This document shows, in pieces, positions 16,269 through 24,148 of a stretch of 64,000 nucleotides of DNA (positions within the stretch are counted from its first letter, which is position 1; each line of letters begins with the position of its first letter). Made by a program: the position numbers and the translations under genes. The notes beneath the pieces are model-generated. The model did not search any database, was not told the origin of the DNA, and saw only the letters and a program-made list of their open reading frames with translations. Source of the DNA: Gemmatimonadota bacterium (GTDB lineage Bacteria; Gemmatimonadota; Gemmatimonadetes; Longimicrobiales; Gaopeijiaceae); assembly GCA_007121455.1 (NCBI GenBank), contig SKKN01000011.1, positions 1 to 64,000 of the forward strand, in the 5' to 3' direction.

Positions 16269-16752
16269 GATCCACCACCTGGACCGGGGTGAGCGGAGCC
16301 GTGCCTTCGCCGCTCGGCAGCGCGGCGCGGAGCCGCCCGGAGCGGTCGAAGACGAGGATCACGGGAGTCCTGCGGAATCCCATCGAGCGGAGGAGGCGGG
16401 TCGTGCGCGCTCTTCTCTCGGTGCGAAGAGGGAAGGGAAACGTTTCGCTCAACTCCGTAGGGTGGCGGGGCACCGAAAAGAATCCTGGTCTGCCCAGCAC
16501 GACGCCGCGCACGTCGAAGCCACGAGAGTGCGCCCGCCGGTGGATCGACTGGAGGTGTGCCTGCGCATCGGCGCAGTCCTCGACCTGGAACACGAGCTCG
16601 ATCATCCCCCGCTGACCGGAGTGGACGGTCGCGCGCGGGGACCCTTCGACGGCCGCAGCAGCGCTTCTGTCACCCGTCCAGGCCTCGATGAGCACGACTG
16701 TCCCAGCCAACACAAGTCCCGTGACCGCCGCAAGAATCCACTTTTTTTTCAT
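16237..16752 (-). CDS. Membrane-anchored thioredoxin-like protein without CxxC
   Basis: 171 aa. Start at ATG 16752 with GAGGAGGG before it. An N-terminal signal anchor (KKKWILAAVTGLVLAGTVVLI) precedes a domain with VFQVEDCADAQAHLQSIHRR (about 54-73), which resembles the first strand and helix of a thioredoxin fold. RRTPVILVFDRSGRLRAALP resembles the cis-proline strand and its following hairpin. There is only one cysteine (Cys60), so it cannot act as a classical dithiol oxidoreductase. It overlaps the propeller lipoprotein gene (by about 30 bases with the 16268 start) and lies 75 bases after the short exported peptide gene. The fold call is by pattern; the role is unknown, perhaps handling of the peptide. 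Confidence 0.6.
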   Translation of the reverse strand: MKKKWILAAVTGLVLAGTVVLIEAWTGDRSAAAAVEGSPRATVHSGQRGMIELVFQVEDCADAQAHLQSIHRRAHSRGFDVRGVVLGRPGFFSVPRHPTELSETFPFPLRTERRARTTRLLRSMGFRRTPVILVFDRSGRLRAALPSGEGTAPLTPVQVVDHVEAVLDASL

Positions 16753-16827
16753 CGGGCCCTCCTCGTACGCCACACAGGTGCGGGACCGGGCCGTCCGGCC
16801 CGGTCCCGCTCTTCCTCCTGCGAACGC

Positions 16828-17037
16828 TCAGATGTCATCCCAGTAGTCATACGTGGTCGTGCACGTCGTGAAGAAGAAGAACCCTGCGCAGGAGGTGTTT
16901 TCCTTACACAGGGTCGAACCCGATCCTCCGCACTCCGATGCCTCGAGGGGAGGAGGCTGGATTGCGAAGGAGCCGAGGGCCGCGAATAGGCCCAGAACGC
17001 CGGCGAAGAGGAAGGTGCGAAGTCGATGGGTTCTCAT
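16828..17037 (-). CDS. Short exported Cys-containing peptide precursor (NVEALA-like)
   Basis: 69 aa. A basic N-terminus (MRTHRLR) and hydrophobic core (about 8-26) form a signal peptide. A 36-residue C-terminal part starts PPPLEASECGG and carries four cysteines (36, 44, 50, 59), four consecutive phenylalanines (53-56) and an aromatic/acidic end TYDYWDDI. A near-ideal GGAGGTGA lies before the ATG. Size, leader and an LEAS-like motif before a Gly/Cys-rich tail recall the NVEALA peptides of Bacteroidetes, which are also often encoded near propeller proteins. No PNG or post-translational enzyme typical of RiPPs is adjacent. The coding call rests on the RBS, leader and context; the function is unknown. 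Confidence 0.6.
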   Translation of the reverse strand: MRTHRLRTFLFAGVLGLFAALGSFAIQPPPLEASECGGSGSTLCKENTSCAGFFFFTTCTTTYDYWDDI

Positions 17038-17264
17038 GGTTCACCTCCGGTACGGGCTGTGGAGTTCCGACCTCCGGAAGGTCGGTGCCGCGACCTCGAT
17101 GCCGCGGCGCTCACCGATCGGGTCAGGGAACGTAGAGCCGCAACCGGATCGAACGGATGGCCGGATGGGACTTCCGGACGGTTGCGCGCCCATCCGCTTC
17201 TGGTAAGACTTTTGTCCCGACGCCGTGCGGGTCGACCAGGTGTCACGTCAGCCGCGGAGCCATC

Positions 17265-18665
17265 ATGAGTGGAAGTGTCGAGGAACGGCTCACCCTTCGC
17301 GGAGCCGTCGTTATCTCCGCCCTGGTCGCATGGGCGGCGCCTTCTCCGGCGTTTGCCCAGTACGAGGCCGTGCCGCCCCCTTCCGCGTACGTCCTGGAGA
17401 ACGTCACACTGATCCAGGGAGACGGAACGCAGGAAGAGGGGGTGGCCGTCGTGGTCCGACGGGGAGTCGTGGAAGCCTTCGGCCCCGAAATCACGGTCCC
17501 TCCGGACACCCGTGTGCTCGAGGGTGAATCACTCCACGTCTATCCCGGCCTCGTGGACGCCTTCGGTCGGGCTCCGCTGGAGATTCCGGGCCCGAACCGG
17601 GACGACGAGGTCCTGAGCTGGGATCCTCCCCGGGACGCGCAGGGATTCACGCCCCACCGGCAGGCGGCGCGGTTCCTCTCGGGGCATGGAGGGGATCTGG
17701 TAGAGGAGCGAAGGAGCGGCATCGTGGCGCAGGCGGTCTTCCCGAACCTCGGGTTGATGCCGGGACAGGGCTCCCTCCTCCTCCACCGGCAGGATGCGGA
17801 TGCACCTCGCGACCTGGTGCTCCGCCCCTCGGTCGGTGCGGCGATCCAGCTTCAGGGAGCCTCCGGCGCGTACCCTTCCACGCTCTTCGGTGTGATGGCC
17901 TTCCTGCGGCAGGCATTTCTCGACGCCGACCACCATGGCCTCCGGCTCGCCGAGTCGCAGAACGGCACCTCGGAGGGTTCGCCTCCGGCTGCAGACGAAG
18001 ACTATGAGGTGCTTCGCACCATCGCAGCGGGAGACCTGCCCGTCTACTTCCGGGCGGACGGTGCGGAGGACGTGCGTCGAGCCCTCGCGCTGTCGGACGA
18101 GTTGGGGTTCGAGGTCGTGATCGTGGGTGGAGGCGAGGCGTGGCGGGCTGCCGATGAGCTCCGTGACCGAGGTGTCACCGTCGTCGTGTCCGTCGACTTC
18201 CCCGAACCCCGCGACTGGGATCCGGACGAGGACGGGGATCGAGAGGAGCCGGACCCCTCGGCGGAGCGAGAGCGGGAACGGTTGGAGGGGATCTACCGAA
18301 ACGCTGCCGTGCTGCGGGAGGCGGGGGTGGAGGTGGCCCTTACGAGTGACCGAGGGGCCGGGGACCTGAGGGCGGGGGCCCGCAAGGCGGTGGAGTACGG
18401 CCTCCCGGAGGAGGAGGCGCTCCGGGCGCTCACTTCCGTTCCGGCAGAGCTTGTCGGGGCTCCGGAGCTCGGAAGGATCTCGACCGGGGGTGGCGCGACG
18501 TTCATCGTCACGAACGGGCCTCTCCTCGACGAGGAGACGGAGATCGTCTACACCTTCGTCGCTGGATTTCCCGAGGAGGGGCCGGGAATCGAAGGGGCGG
18601 TGGACGAGGATCCGGTGGAGGGTCGCCGGGGAGTCGACGCGCGTGGCGGAGGGGATGAGCGATGA
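17265..18665 (+). CDS. Exported amidohydrolase-like protein, metal motif absent
   Basis: 466 aa. A signal peptide (hydrophobic about 14-28, ending AFA-QYEAV) is followed by an imidazolonepropionase-like amidohydrolase fold. NVTLIQGDGTQEEGVAVVVRRG begins the composite beta-sandwich, and the barrel ends with RALTSVPAELVGAPELGRISTGGGATFIV. The first metal motif normally reads GLIDxHxH, but here it is YPGLVDAFGRAP, with no HxH. This makes a working binuclear metal site unlikely. The ATG at 17265 has GGAG six bases before. The gene overlaps the next amidohydrolase by 4 bases (ATGA), whose C-terminal half is similarly degenerate. The pair probably works as a complex, perhaps in peptide or cyclic-amide turnover in the periplasm; the substrate is unknown. 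Confidence 0.8.
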   Translation: MSGSVEERLTLRGAVVISALVAWAAPSPAFAQYEAVPPPSAYVLENVTLIQGDGTQEEGVAVVVRRGVVEAFGPEITVPPDTRVLEGESLHVYPGLVDAFGRAPLEIPGPNRDDEVLSWDPPRDAQGFTPHRQAARFLSGHGGDLVEERRSGIVAQAVFPNLGLMPGQGSLLLHRQDADAPRDLVLRPSVGAAIQLQGASGAYPSTLFGVMAFLRQAFLDADHHGLRLAESQNGTSEGSPPAADEDYEVLRTIAAGDLPVYFRADGAEDVRRALALSDELGFEVVIVGGGEAWRAADELRDRGVTVVVSVDFPEPRDWDPDEDGDREEPDPSAERERERLEGIYRNAAVLREAGVEVALTSDRGAGDLRAGARKAVEYGLPEEEALRALTSVPAELVGAPELGRISTGGGATFIVTNGPLLDEETEIVYTFVAGFPEEGPGIEGAVDEDPVEGRRGVDARGGGDER

Positions 18666-21394
18666 GTGGAAGGCGAGGCGCGCGGGTTCGACGGTGGAGG
18701 TCCGTGCTCACGGTGGCGACGTTGGCCCTCCTCGGTTGGGGTGGGGCCCTCGAGGCACAGGAGTGGCTCGTCCAGCTTCCGATCGACGAGGGAACACATC
18801 CGACCGGTGACCTCTTCATCGAGGACCTGGACGCGATATGGAGCGCGACGGGAGAGGTGCTGGAGGATGCCTCGATCCTGATCCGGGATGGGATCATCGA
18901 GGAAATCGGCTCGGGACTGAGCGCGCCCTCCGGTATGGAGGTGGTGGACGGTAGCGGGCTCACGGCCATACCGGGAATCGTGGACGAGCACTCCCACATC
19001 GCCACCGAAGGGGGGCTCAACGAGGGTACGTCGCCGGTCGTGCCCGAGGTCCGGGTGCTCGACGTGCTGGACCCGGAGTCGTTTGGGATCTACCGGGCGC
19101 TCACGGGCGGGGTCACGACGGCCCGCCTCATGCACGGGAGCTCGAACCCGATCGGGGGACAGAGCGCGGTAATCAAGACCCGGTGGGGGATGGAGGAGGG
19201 TCGGGATCTGCTCCTTCCGGGCGCGCCCCGTGCGGTGAAGTTCGCTCTCGGTGAGAACGTCACGCGAAAAAGGCGCCAGGACGAGCCCGACTGGACCTGG
19301 CGGTATCCTGCCTCGCGGCCTGGTGTGGAGGGCATTTACGTGCAGGCGTTCACCGCCGCCCAGGAATATCAGCGCGTTTGGGAGGAGTATCGTGCGGATC
19401 CCGGGGCCTTCCCGGTGCCCCCCCGTCGAGACCTCCGCCTCGAGGCGCTCGTCGACATCATGGAGGACCGGATCCATGTGCATGCCCACTCCTACCGGAG
19501 CGACGAAATCCTCTCGCTCATGCGAGTGGCGGAGCGGTTCGGCTTCCGGATCGAGGTCTTCACACACGTTCTCGAGGGGTACAAGGTGGCCTCGGAGCTC
19601 CGGGAGCACGGCGCGGCGGCTTCGACTTTCTCCGACTGGTGGCAGTTCAAGCTGGAAGCCTACGACGCGATCCCGCACAATCCCACGATCATGCACGAGC
19701 AGGGGGTGCTCACCGGAATCAACTCGGACATTCCGTGGCTCCAGACCTTCATGAATTGGGAGATGCAGAAGCCGGTGCGGTATGGGGGAGCGTCGAGGGA
19801 AGATGCGCTTCGGATGCTCACGCTCCATCCCGCGCAGATGATGCGGATCGATGAATGGGTCGGGAGCCTCGAGGTGGGCAAGCACGGAGATGTGGCGCTT
19901 CTCACAGGAGATCCATTCGACTCCTTTTCCCGTGTACAGGCGACGATCATCGACGGGATCGTCTACTACGACTTCGACGAGGAGGAGGCGACCCGCGGAG
20001 AGCCATTCCGACCTCTTGCGGAGCGGGTGGCGGCGCTCGAAGCCGGCCCGGAAGGGAGTGGGGAGGGCTCGTCGAGTGGCGCGCCCGGGTCTTTCTCAGG
20101 GGGCTCCGTGACTCCGGCTTCACCGCGCGCTCGCGCGGGAGAGGACGACGTGGAGGCGCCGACCGTCGCGCTCGTCGGAGGGACGGTCCACCCGGTCTCG
20201 GGCGCCCCGATCGAAGACGGGGCCGTCGTGCTCGCGGGAGGACGGGTCCAGGAGGTAGGCCCGAGAGATGCGGTGGAGGTGCCCGAAGGCGCCGACGTGG
20301 TGGACGTCACGGGACGGCACATCTACCCCGGGATGATCGATCCCTTCACCTACCTCGGCCTCTTCGAGATGGGCCAGATTCCGCAGGCCACGGACCGCGT
20401 GGAGACCGGGCTTTTGAACCCTCACCTCCGCGCGATTTCCGCATACCAGCCGCACGGCAGGGCGGTGAACGTCTCCCGTGCGGCTGGGATCACTTCCGTC
20501 CTGACGACCCAGAGCTACGGGGTCGTTTCCGGAAAGGGAGGTGTCGTGCAGCTACGCGGCGACACCTGGGAGCGTGCGGAGATTCTGGGAGAAGCCGCCC
20601 TCGTCGTGGACTTCCCCGCACCGGTGGTACCGCCCGACGAGGCCCGTGTCGTCGAGGGGGAGCCGGAGCCGGCCTTGGAAGGCGAATCGATGGAAAAGCT
20701 CGTCGAGCTCTTCGAGCGGGCTCGCCTCTACGCGAGGACCCCGTCCATCGAACAGGCGCCCGACGCCCCGTTCGAGCCCCAGGTATGGGGCGGTGACCGG
20801 GTGGCCCTCGAAGCGATGGTGCCGGTGATCGAGGGAGAGATCCCCGTCTTCTTCAGAGCGGGCTCCGAGTGGCAGCTTCGCACCCTCTTCCACTTCCTCG
20901 ACCGGTTCCCCGAGGTCCGAGGGGTGGTCGTCGGAGGCTCCCAGGCGTTTCGGGTGGCGGACGGGCTGGCCCGCCGCGATCTCCCCGTGATCCTCACGGG
21001 AACCCGCACGCCGACCCCGGATCGTGACGACCCGGTCGCTGCGGCGATGCAAAACCCGTCGATTCTCCACGCGGCCGGGGTTCGGTTCGCTTTCGGCACG
21101 GACGACTCCGCGGATGTGCGGACCCTTCCGGACCACGCGGCGATCGCGGTGGCATACGGGCTCGAGCCCGAGGAGGGGCTTCGGGGGGTGACGCTGAGCG
21201 CGGCCGAGATCCTGGGGCTCGGCGCCGAAATGGGGAGCCTCGATCCCGGGAAGCGGGCGGACGTCATCGTGACGGACGGCAACCCTCTCCAGATTCTGAC
21301 GCAGGTGGAGCGGATGTGGGTGGGCGGCCATGAGGTGGACCCACGGGACAACGCCCACGACCGACTCCACCTCCAGTTTCGCGACCGGCCTTGA
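18662..21394 (+). CDS. Exported double amidohydrolase (one active, one degenerate domain)
   Basis: 910 aa, a tandem fusion. After a signal peptide (ending LEAQ-EW), domain 1 (about 50-450) is an imidazolonepropionase-like amidohydrolase. It keeps the metal motif IVDEHSHIA (His110, His112), a later HVHAHSY segment and INSDIPW near the final Asp. A Ser/Gly/Pro linker (about 468-495) leads to domain 2 (about 500-910), where the first motif reads GMIDPFTYLGL without HxH, although the C-terminal AFGTDDSADVR and DPGKRADVIVTDGNPL segments are conserved. So one of the two halves should bind metal. It overlaps the previous related gene by 4 bases. gltX follows after 16 bases, an unrelated housekeeping gene that may share the transcript. 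The substrate cannot be named from sequence. Confidence 0.85.
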   Translation: MSGRRGARVRRWRSVLTVATLALLGWGGALEAQEWLVQLPIDEGTHPTGDLFIEDLDAIWSATGEVLEDASILIRDGIIEEIGSGLSAPSGMEVVDGSGLTAIPGIVDEHSHIATEGGLNEGTSPVVPEVRVLDVLDPESFGIYRALTGGVTTARLMHGSSNPIGGQSAVIKTRWGMEEGRDLLLPGAPRAVKFALGENVTRKRRQDEPDWTWRYPASRPGVEGIYVQAFTAAQEYQRVWEEYRADPGAFPVPPRRDLRLEALVDIMEDRIHVHAHSYRSDEILSLMRVAERFGFRIEVFTHVLEGYKVASELREHGAAASTFSDWWQFKLEAYDAIPHNPTIMHEQGVLTGINSDIPWLQTFMNWEMQKPVRYGGASREDALRMLTLHPAQMMRIDEWVGSLEVGKHGDVALLTGDPFDSFSRVQATIIDGIVYYDFDEEEATRGEPFRPLAERVAALEAGPEGSGEGSSSGAPGSFSGGSVTPASPRARAGEDDVEAPTVALVGGTVHPVSGAPIEDGAVVLAGGRVQEVGPRDAVEVPEGADVVDVTGRHIYPGMIDPFTYLGLFEMGQIPQATDRVETGLLNPHLRAISAYQPHGRAVNVSRAAGITSVLTTQSYGVVSGKGGVVQLRGDTWERAEILGEAALVVDFPAPVVPPDEARVVEGEPEPALEGESMEKLVELFERARLYARTPSIEQAPDAPFEPQVWGGDRVALEAMVPVIEGEIPVFFRAGSEWQLRTLFHFLDRFPEVRGVVVGGSQAFRVADGLARRDLPVILTGTRTPTPDRDDPVAAAMQNPSILHAAGVRFAFGTDDSADVRTLPDHAAIAVAYGLEPEEGLRGVTLSAAEILGLGAEMGSLDPGKRADVIVTDGNPLQILTQVERMWVGGHEVDPRDNAHDRLHLQFRDRP

Positions 21395-21410
21395 AGGAAG
21401 AGCGTCCACG

Positions 21411-22859
21411 ATGACCATTCGCGTCCGATTCGCACCCTCGCCCACCGGCTACCTCCACGTGGGGGGGGCGCGGACCGCCCTCTTCAACTGGCTCCTCGCC
21501 CGCAGGGAAGGGGGAGTGTTCGTCCTCCGGGTGGAGGATACGGACCGCGAGCGCTCGACCGGAGCGGCCACGGAGGCAATCCTCCAGGGAATGCGGTGGC
21601 TCGGTCTCGAGTGGGACGAGGGGCCCTACTTTCAGGCCGAGGGGGTGGAGCGCCACCGGGCGGACGCGGAGCGGTTGCTTCGCGAGGGCCGAGCCTTCCG
21701 GGACTTCACGACGCCCGAGGAGATCGCCCGGATCCGGGAGGAGGATCCTGCTGCGGCGCTCCGTCATCCCCGTCGGGCGGCGGAGGCGATGGGCCCGGAC
21801 GAGTCGGAGGAGCGTGCGGCGATCGGTGAGCCTCACGCGATCCGCTTCCGGGTTCCGGAGGGCGAGACCGCGTGGGACGACGAGGTGCACGGGGAGCTTC
21901 GCTTTCGAAACCCCGAGATCGACGATCTCGTCATCCTCCGGACCGACGGCACCCCGACCTACAACCTCGCGGTGGTCTCGGACGATGCGGAGATGCGGAT
22001 CAGCCACGTGATCCGGGGGGACGACCACATCTCCAACACCCCGAAGCAGATCCTCCTGCACGAAGCGCTCGGGAATCCCGTTCCCATCTATGCGCACGTT
22101 CCGATGATCCTGGGTCCGGACGGAAAGCGCCTGTCAAAGCGGCACGGGGCGACGGCCGTGGGCGAGTACGAAGGGGAGGGAATCCTGCCGTGGGCGATGG
22201 TCAACTTCCTCGCCCTCCTCGGGTGGTCGCCGGGAGGGGACCTGGAGGTGATGGACGTGAAGGAGATCGTCGAGCGGTTCTCCCTCGACCGGATCGGAAA
22301 GAAGAGCTCCGTGTTCGATTCGGAAAAGCTGGAGTGGCTGAACGGCCGACACATGGAGCGCGCAGCGGGGGAGCGGCTCGAGCCCCTCGTCGCGGCCTGG
22401 CTCACGGGCGAAGGGCTCCGGACGCCGGACGAGCTCGCGGCGGAACGGGGAAGGCTTCTCTCCCTCATCGATCTCCTCAAGTCCCGGGCACGAACGGTGG
22501 GGGATCTGGCCCGGAACGTGCACGTCTATATGGACGATCCGGCGGAGTACGAGGCCGGTGCCGTCCGGAAGCACTGGATGAAGGACCGGGAGGAGACCAC
22601 GCGACGGCTCGAGCTCCTCCAGGAGCGTCTGGCCGATTCACCGTGGACGGAAGACGCGCTGGAAGAGCGACTCCGTGGGTTGGCCTCGGAGTTGGAGGTC
22701 GGAGCGGGGAAGCTCATCCATCCCCTCCGCCTCGCAGTGACCGGGCAGGGGGTGAGTCCGGGCATCTTTGAGGTCCTCGTCGTGCTCGGGAGGGAGCAGA
22801 GTCTTCGCCGGCTGAAGCGGGCGGCCGAGCTCCTCCGCTCGGGGGGGCCGGCTGCTTGA
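21411..22859 (+). CDS. gltX: Glutamate-tRNA ligase
   Basis: 482 aa class I aminoacyl-tRNA synthetase. The HIGH-type motif is in RFAPSPTGYLHVGGARTALFNW at the N-terminus, and the KMSKS-type motif is GKRLSKRHGA. The connecting residues VLRVEDTDRERST and LRTDGTPTYNLAVVSDD are characteristic of GltX. Length is normal for the bacterial discriminating enzyme; tRNA discrimination (Glu only versus Glu/Gln) cannot be read by eye. The ATG at 21411 follows the amidohydrolase gene by 16 bases. Its stop codon lies inside the -35 box of the next promoter, which fixes the boundary with the lexA-like gene. Confidence 0.97.
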   Translation: MTIRVRFAPSPTGYLHVGGARTALFNWLLARREGGVFVLRVEDTDRERSTGAATEAILQGMRWLGLEWDEGPYFQAEGVERHRADAERLLREGRAFRDFTTPEEIARIREEDPAAALRHPRRAAEAMGPDESEERAAIGEPHAIRFRVPEGETAWDDEVHGELRFRNPEIDDLVILRTDGTPTYNLAVVSDDAEMRISHVIRGDDHISNTPKQILLHEALGNPVPIYAHVPMILGPDGKRLSKRHGATAVGEYEGEGILPWAMVNFLALLGWSPGGDLEVMDVKEIVERFSLDRIGKKSSVFDSEKLEWLNGRHMERAAGERLEPLVAAWLTGEGLRTPDELAAERGRLLSLIDLLKSRARTVGDLARNVHVYMDDPAEYEAGAVRKHWMKDREETTRRLELLQERLADSPWTEDALEERLRGLASELEVGAGKLIHPLRLAVTGQGVSPGIFEVLVVLGREQSLRRLKRAAELLRSGGPAA

Positions 22860-22902
22860 CACCTTCTTCGCGCGAGCCTTAGTCTAACGGAACATTTGAT
22901 CC
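22856..22902 (+). promoter_or_regulatory. Promoter and dyad operator of the lexA-like gene
   Basis: TTGACA (22856-22861) overlaps the gltX stop. An 18-base spacer leads to TAGTCT (22880-22885), and the start is expected near 22892. GGAACATTTGATCC (22889-22902) lies on the start site and is symmetric at 10 of 14 positions (GAAC-N4-GATC). It recalls the GAAC-N4-GTTC LexA box of Gram-positive bacteria. Autorepression is a reasonable inference. Confidence 0.5.
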
Positions 22903-22956
22903 CCGCCCGGCGCGACGACCTCATCGGACCCCGGCGGGACTCTCGGAGAATTGCGG

Positions 22957-23610
22957 ATGCCTGGTGCGCTGACGGAAGTGGAGCGGAAGATCCTGGACTT
23001 CATGGTGCACTACCTCCGCGCGAACACGTTTCAGCCCTCGATTCGTGAGATCGGCGAAGAATTCGGGATCAAGAGCACGAAGACGGTCTCGGAGCACCTG
23101 AGAGCACTCGCGGACAAAGGGTATCTGGAGCGGGACCCGTCCCGGTCGAGGGGCGTCCGCATCCTGGGCGAGGATCTGAATGCCCAGACGATCTCGATCC
23201 CCTGTTACACCGAGGTGCCGAGAGAGCGGGATGGATTCCCGCTGAACCGCGCCGAATCCTACCTCTCCATGGACCGCCGCATGGCGGGCCCAAAGGGGTC
23301 GTACTTCGTCCGGGCGAAGGAGGAGGAGCTCGGAGGGCTCGGAATGTCGGAGGGCGACTTTCTCCTCGTCGAGCCGGCCGGCCGGGCGGACCTGGAGGAG
23401 GGGGACGTGATCGTCGCTCGGGTGGACGAGAGGCCCCGCTTCTTCCGGTACACGAGCAACGGGAGCTCCGTGCTTCTCCGATCGGGGCGCCGGGGAGAGG
23501 ACGTGGTCGCGGTAGACGATCCGGAACGGGTCGACGTCCGGGGCCGCGTCACAGCCCTCTTCCGACGGATGGACGGGGGTGTCATGCCCATGAGCCCGAC
23601 CGCGCACTGA
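22957..23610 (+). CDS. LexA-like repressor with inactive S24 peptidase domain
   Basis: 217 aa. The N-terminal winged helix (1-70) is clearly LexA: LTEVERKILDFMVHYLRAN, PSIREIGEEFGIKSTKTVSEHLRAL, KGYLERD, SRGVRIL. The C-terminal domain keeps the LexA/S24 outline (SYFVRAKEEELGGLGMSEGDFLLVEP and EEGDVIVARVDERP). By hand alignment to E. coli LexA, the catalytic Ser119 is Glu (about residue 124), Lys156 is Phe (about 163), and the Ala-Gly cleavage bond has no counterpart (IPCYTEVPRERD). It should not cleave itself on RecA activation. It may be an SOS-independent regulator, as proposed for some cyanobacterial LexA proteins. The ATG at 22957 has GGAGA seven bases before; a TTG at 22951 is less likely. 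tadA follows after 89 bases. Confidence 0.85.
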   Translation: MPGALTEVERKILDFMVHYLRANTFQPSIREIGEEFGIKSTKTVSEHLRALADKGYLERDPSRSRGVRILGEDLNAQTISIPCYTEVPRERDGFPLNRAESYLSMDRRMAGPKGSYFVRAKEEELGGLGMSEGDFLLVEPAGRADLEEGDVIVARVDERPRFFRYTSNGSSVLLRSGRRGEDVVAVDDPERVDVRGRVTALFRRMDGGVMPMSPTAH

Positions 23611-23699
23611 CGAACCCGCACCCTTCGGGCAAGGCGTCCTTCGAGGGTGCGCCCGCCGATCTGACTTCCACTCCGGAGCAGGCCGGGGACCGCGTCTGG

Positions 23700-24131
23700 A
23701 TGGCCCGTGCCCTGGAGCTTGCGCACGCCGCTTCTACAGTCGGGGAGGTCCCGGTCGGAGCGGTCCTCGTCCGCGGAAGCCAACTCATCGCGGAAGGAAA
23801 CAACCGTACGATCCGCGACGTCGACCCGACGGCGCACGCTGAAGTCGTCGCGATTCGACGCGGCGCGGTTCGCGTCGGAGACTGGCGGCTCGGGGGCACC
23901 ACGCTGTACGTGACCCTCGAGCCGTGCGCGCAGTGCTGTGGTGCGGCGGTCCTCGCACGGGTGCCGCGGGTCGTCTACGGGGCCGCCGATCCAAAGGCGG
24001 GCATGGCAGGAAGCTTGGGAAACCTTCTGCAGGACCCGAGGCTGAACCACCGGTGCGAAGTCACCTCCGGCGTCCTGGCGGCGAGAGCGGGAGACCTGCT
24101 TCGGTCCTTTTTCCGGGCTCGACGCCGGTAA
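23700..24131 (+). CDS. tadA: tRNA-specific adenosine(34) deaminase
   Basis: 143 aa zinc-dependent deaminase that converts A34 to inosine in tRNA-Arg(ACG). The zinc-site motifs are intact: PTAHAEVVAI (His ligand and catalytic Glu) and TLEPCAQCCGAAVLARV (two Cys ligands). DPKAGMAGSLGNLLQDPRLNH is a TadA-specific segment. The annotated ATG is close to the usual start (WMxxALELA in relatives). Upstream in frame there is no ATG, GTG or TTG before the lexA-like stop, and the Shine-Dalgarno is poor, so the exact start is a little uncertain. An antiporter gene follows after 17 bases and may be cotranscribed. Confidence 0.93.
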   Translation: MARALELAHAASTVGEVPVGAVLVRGSQLIAEGNNRTIRDVDPTAHAEVVAIRRGAVRVGDWRLGGTTLYVTLEPCAQCCGAAVLARVPRVVYGAADPKAGMAGSLGNLLQDPRLNHRCEVTSGVLAARAGDLLRSFFRARRR

Positions 24132-24148
24132 GCGACGAGGGGTGATCG

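Noticed and set aside
23610-23699. Upstream extension of tadA
   Set aside because: No ATG, GTG or TTG lies in frame before the lexA-like stop, so the ATG at 23700 is kept despite a weak RBS.
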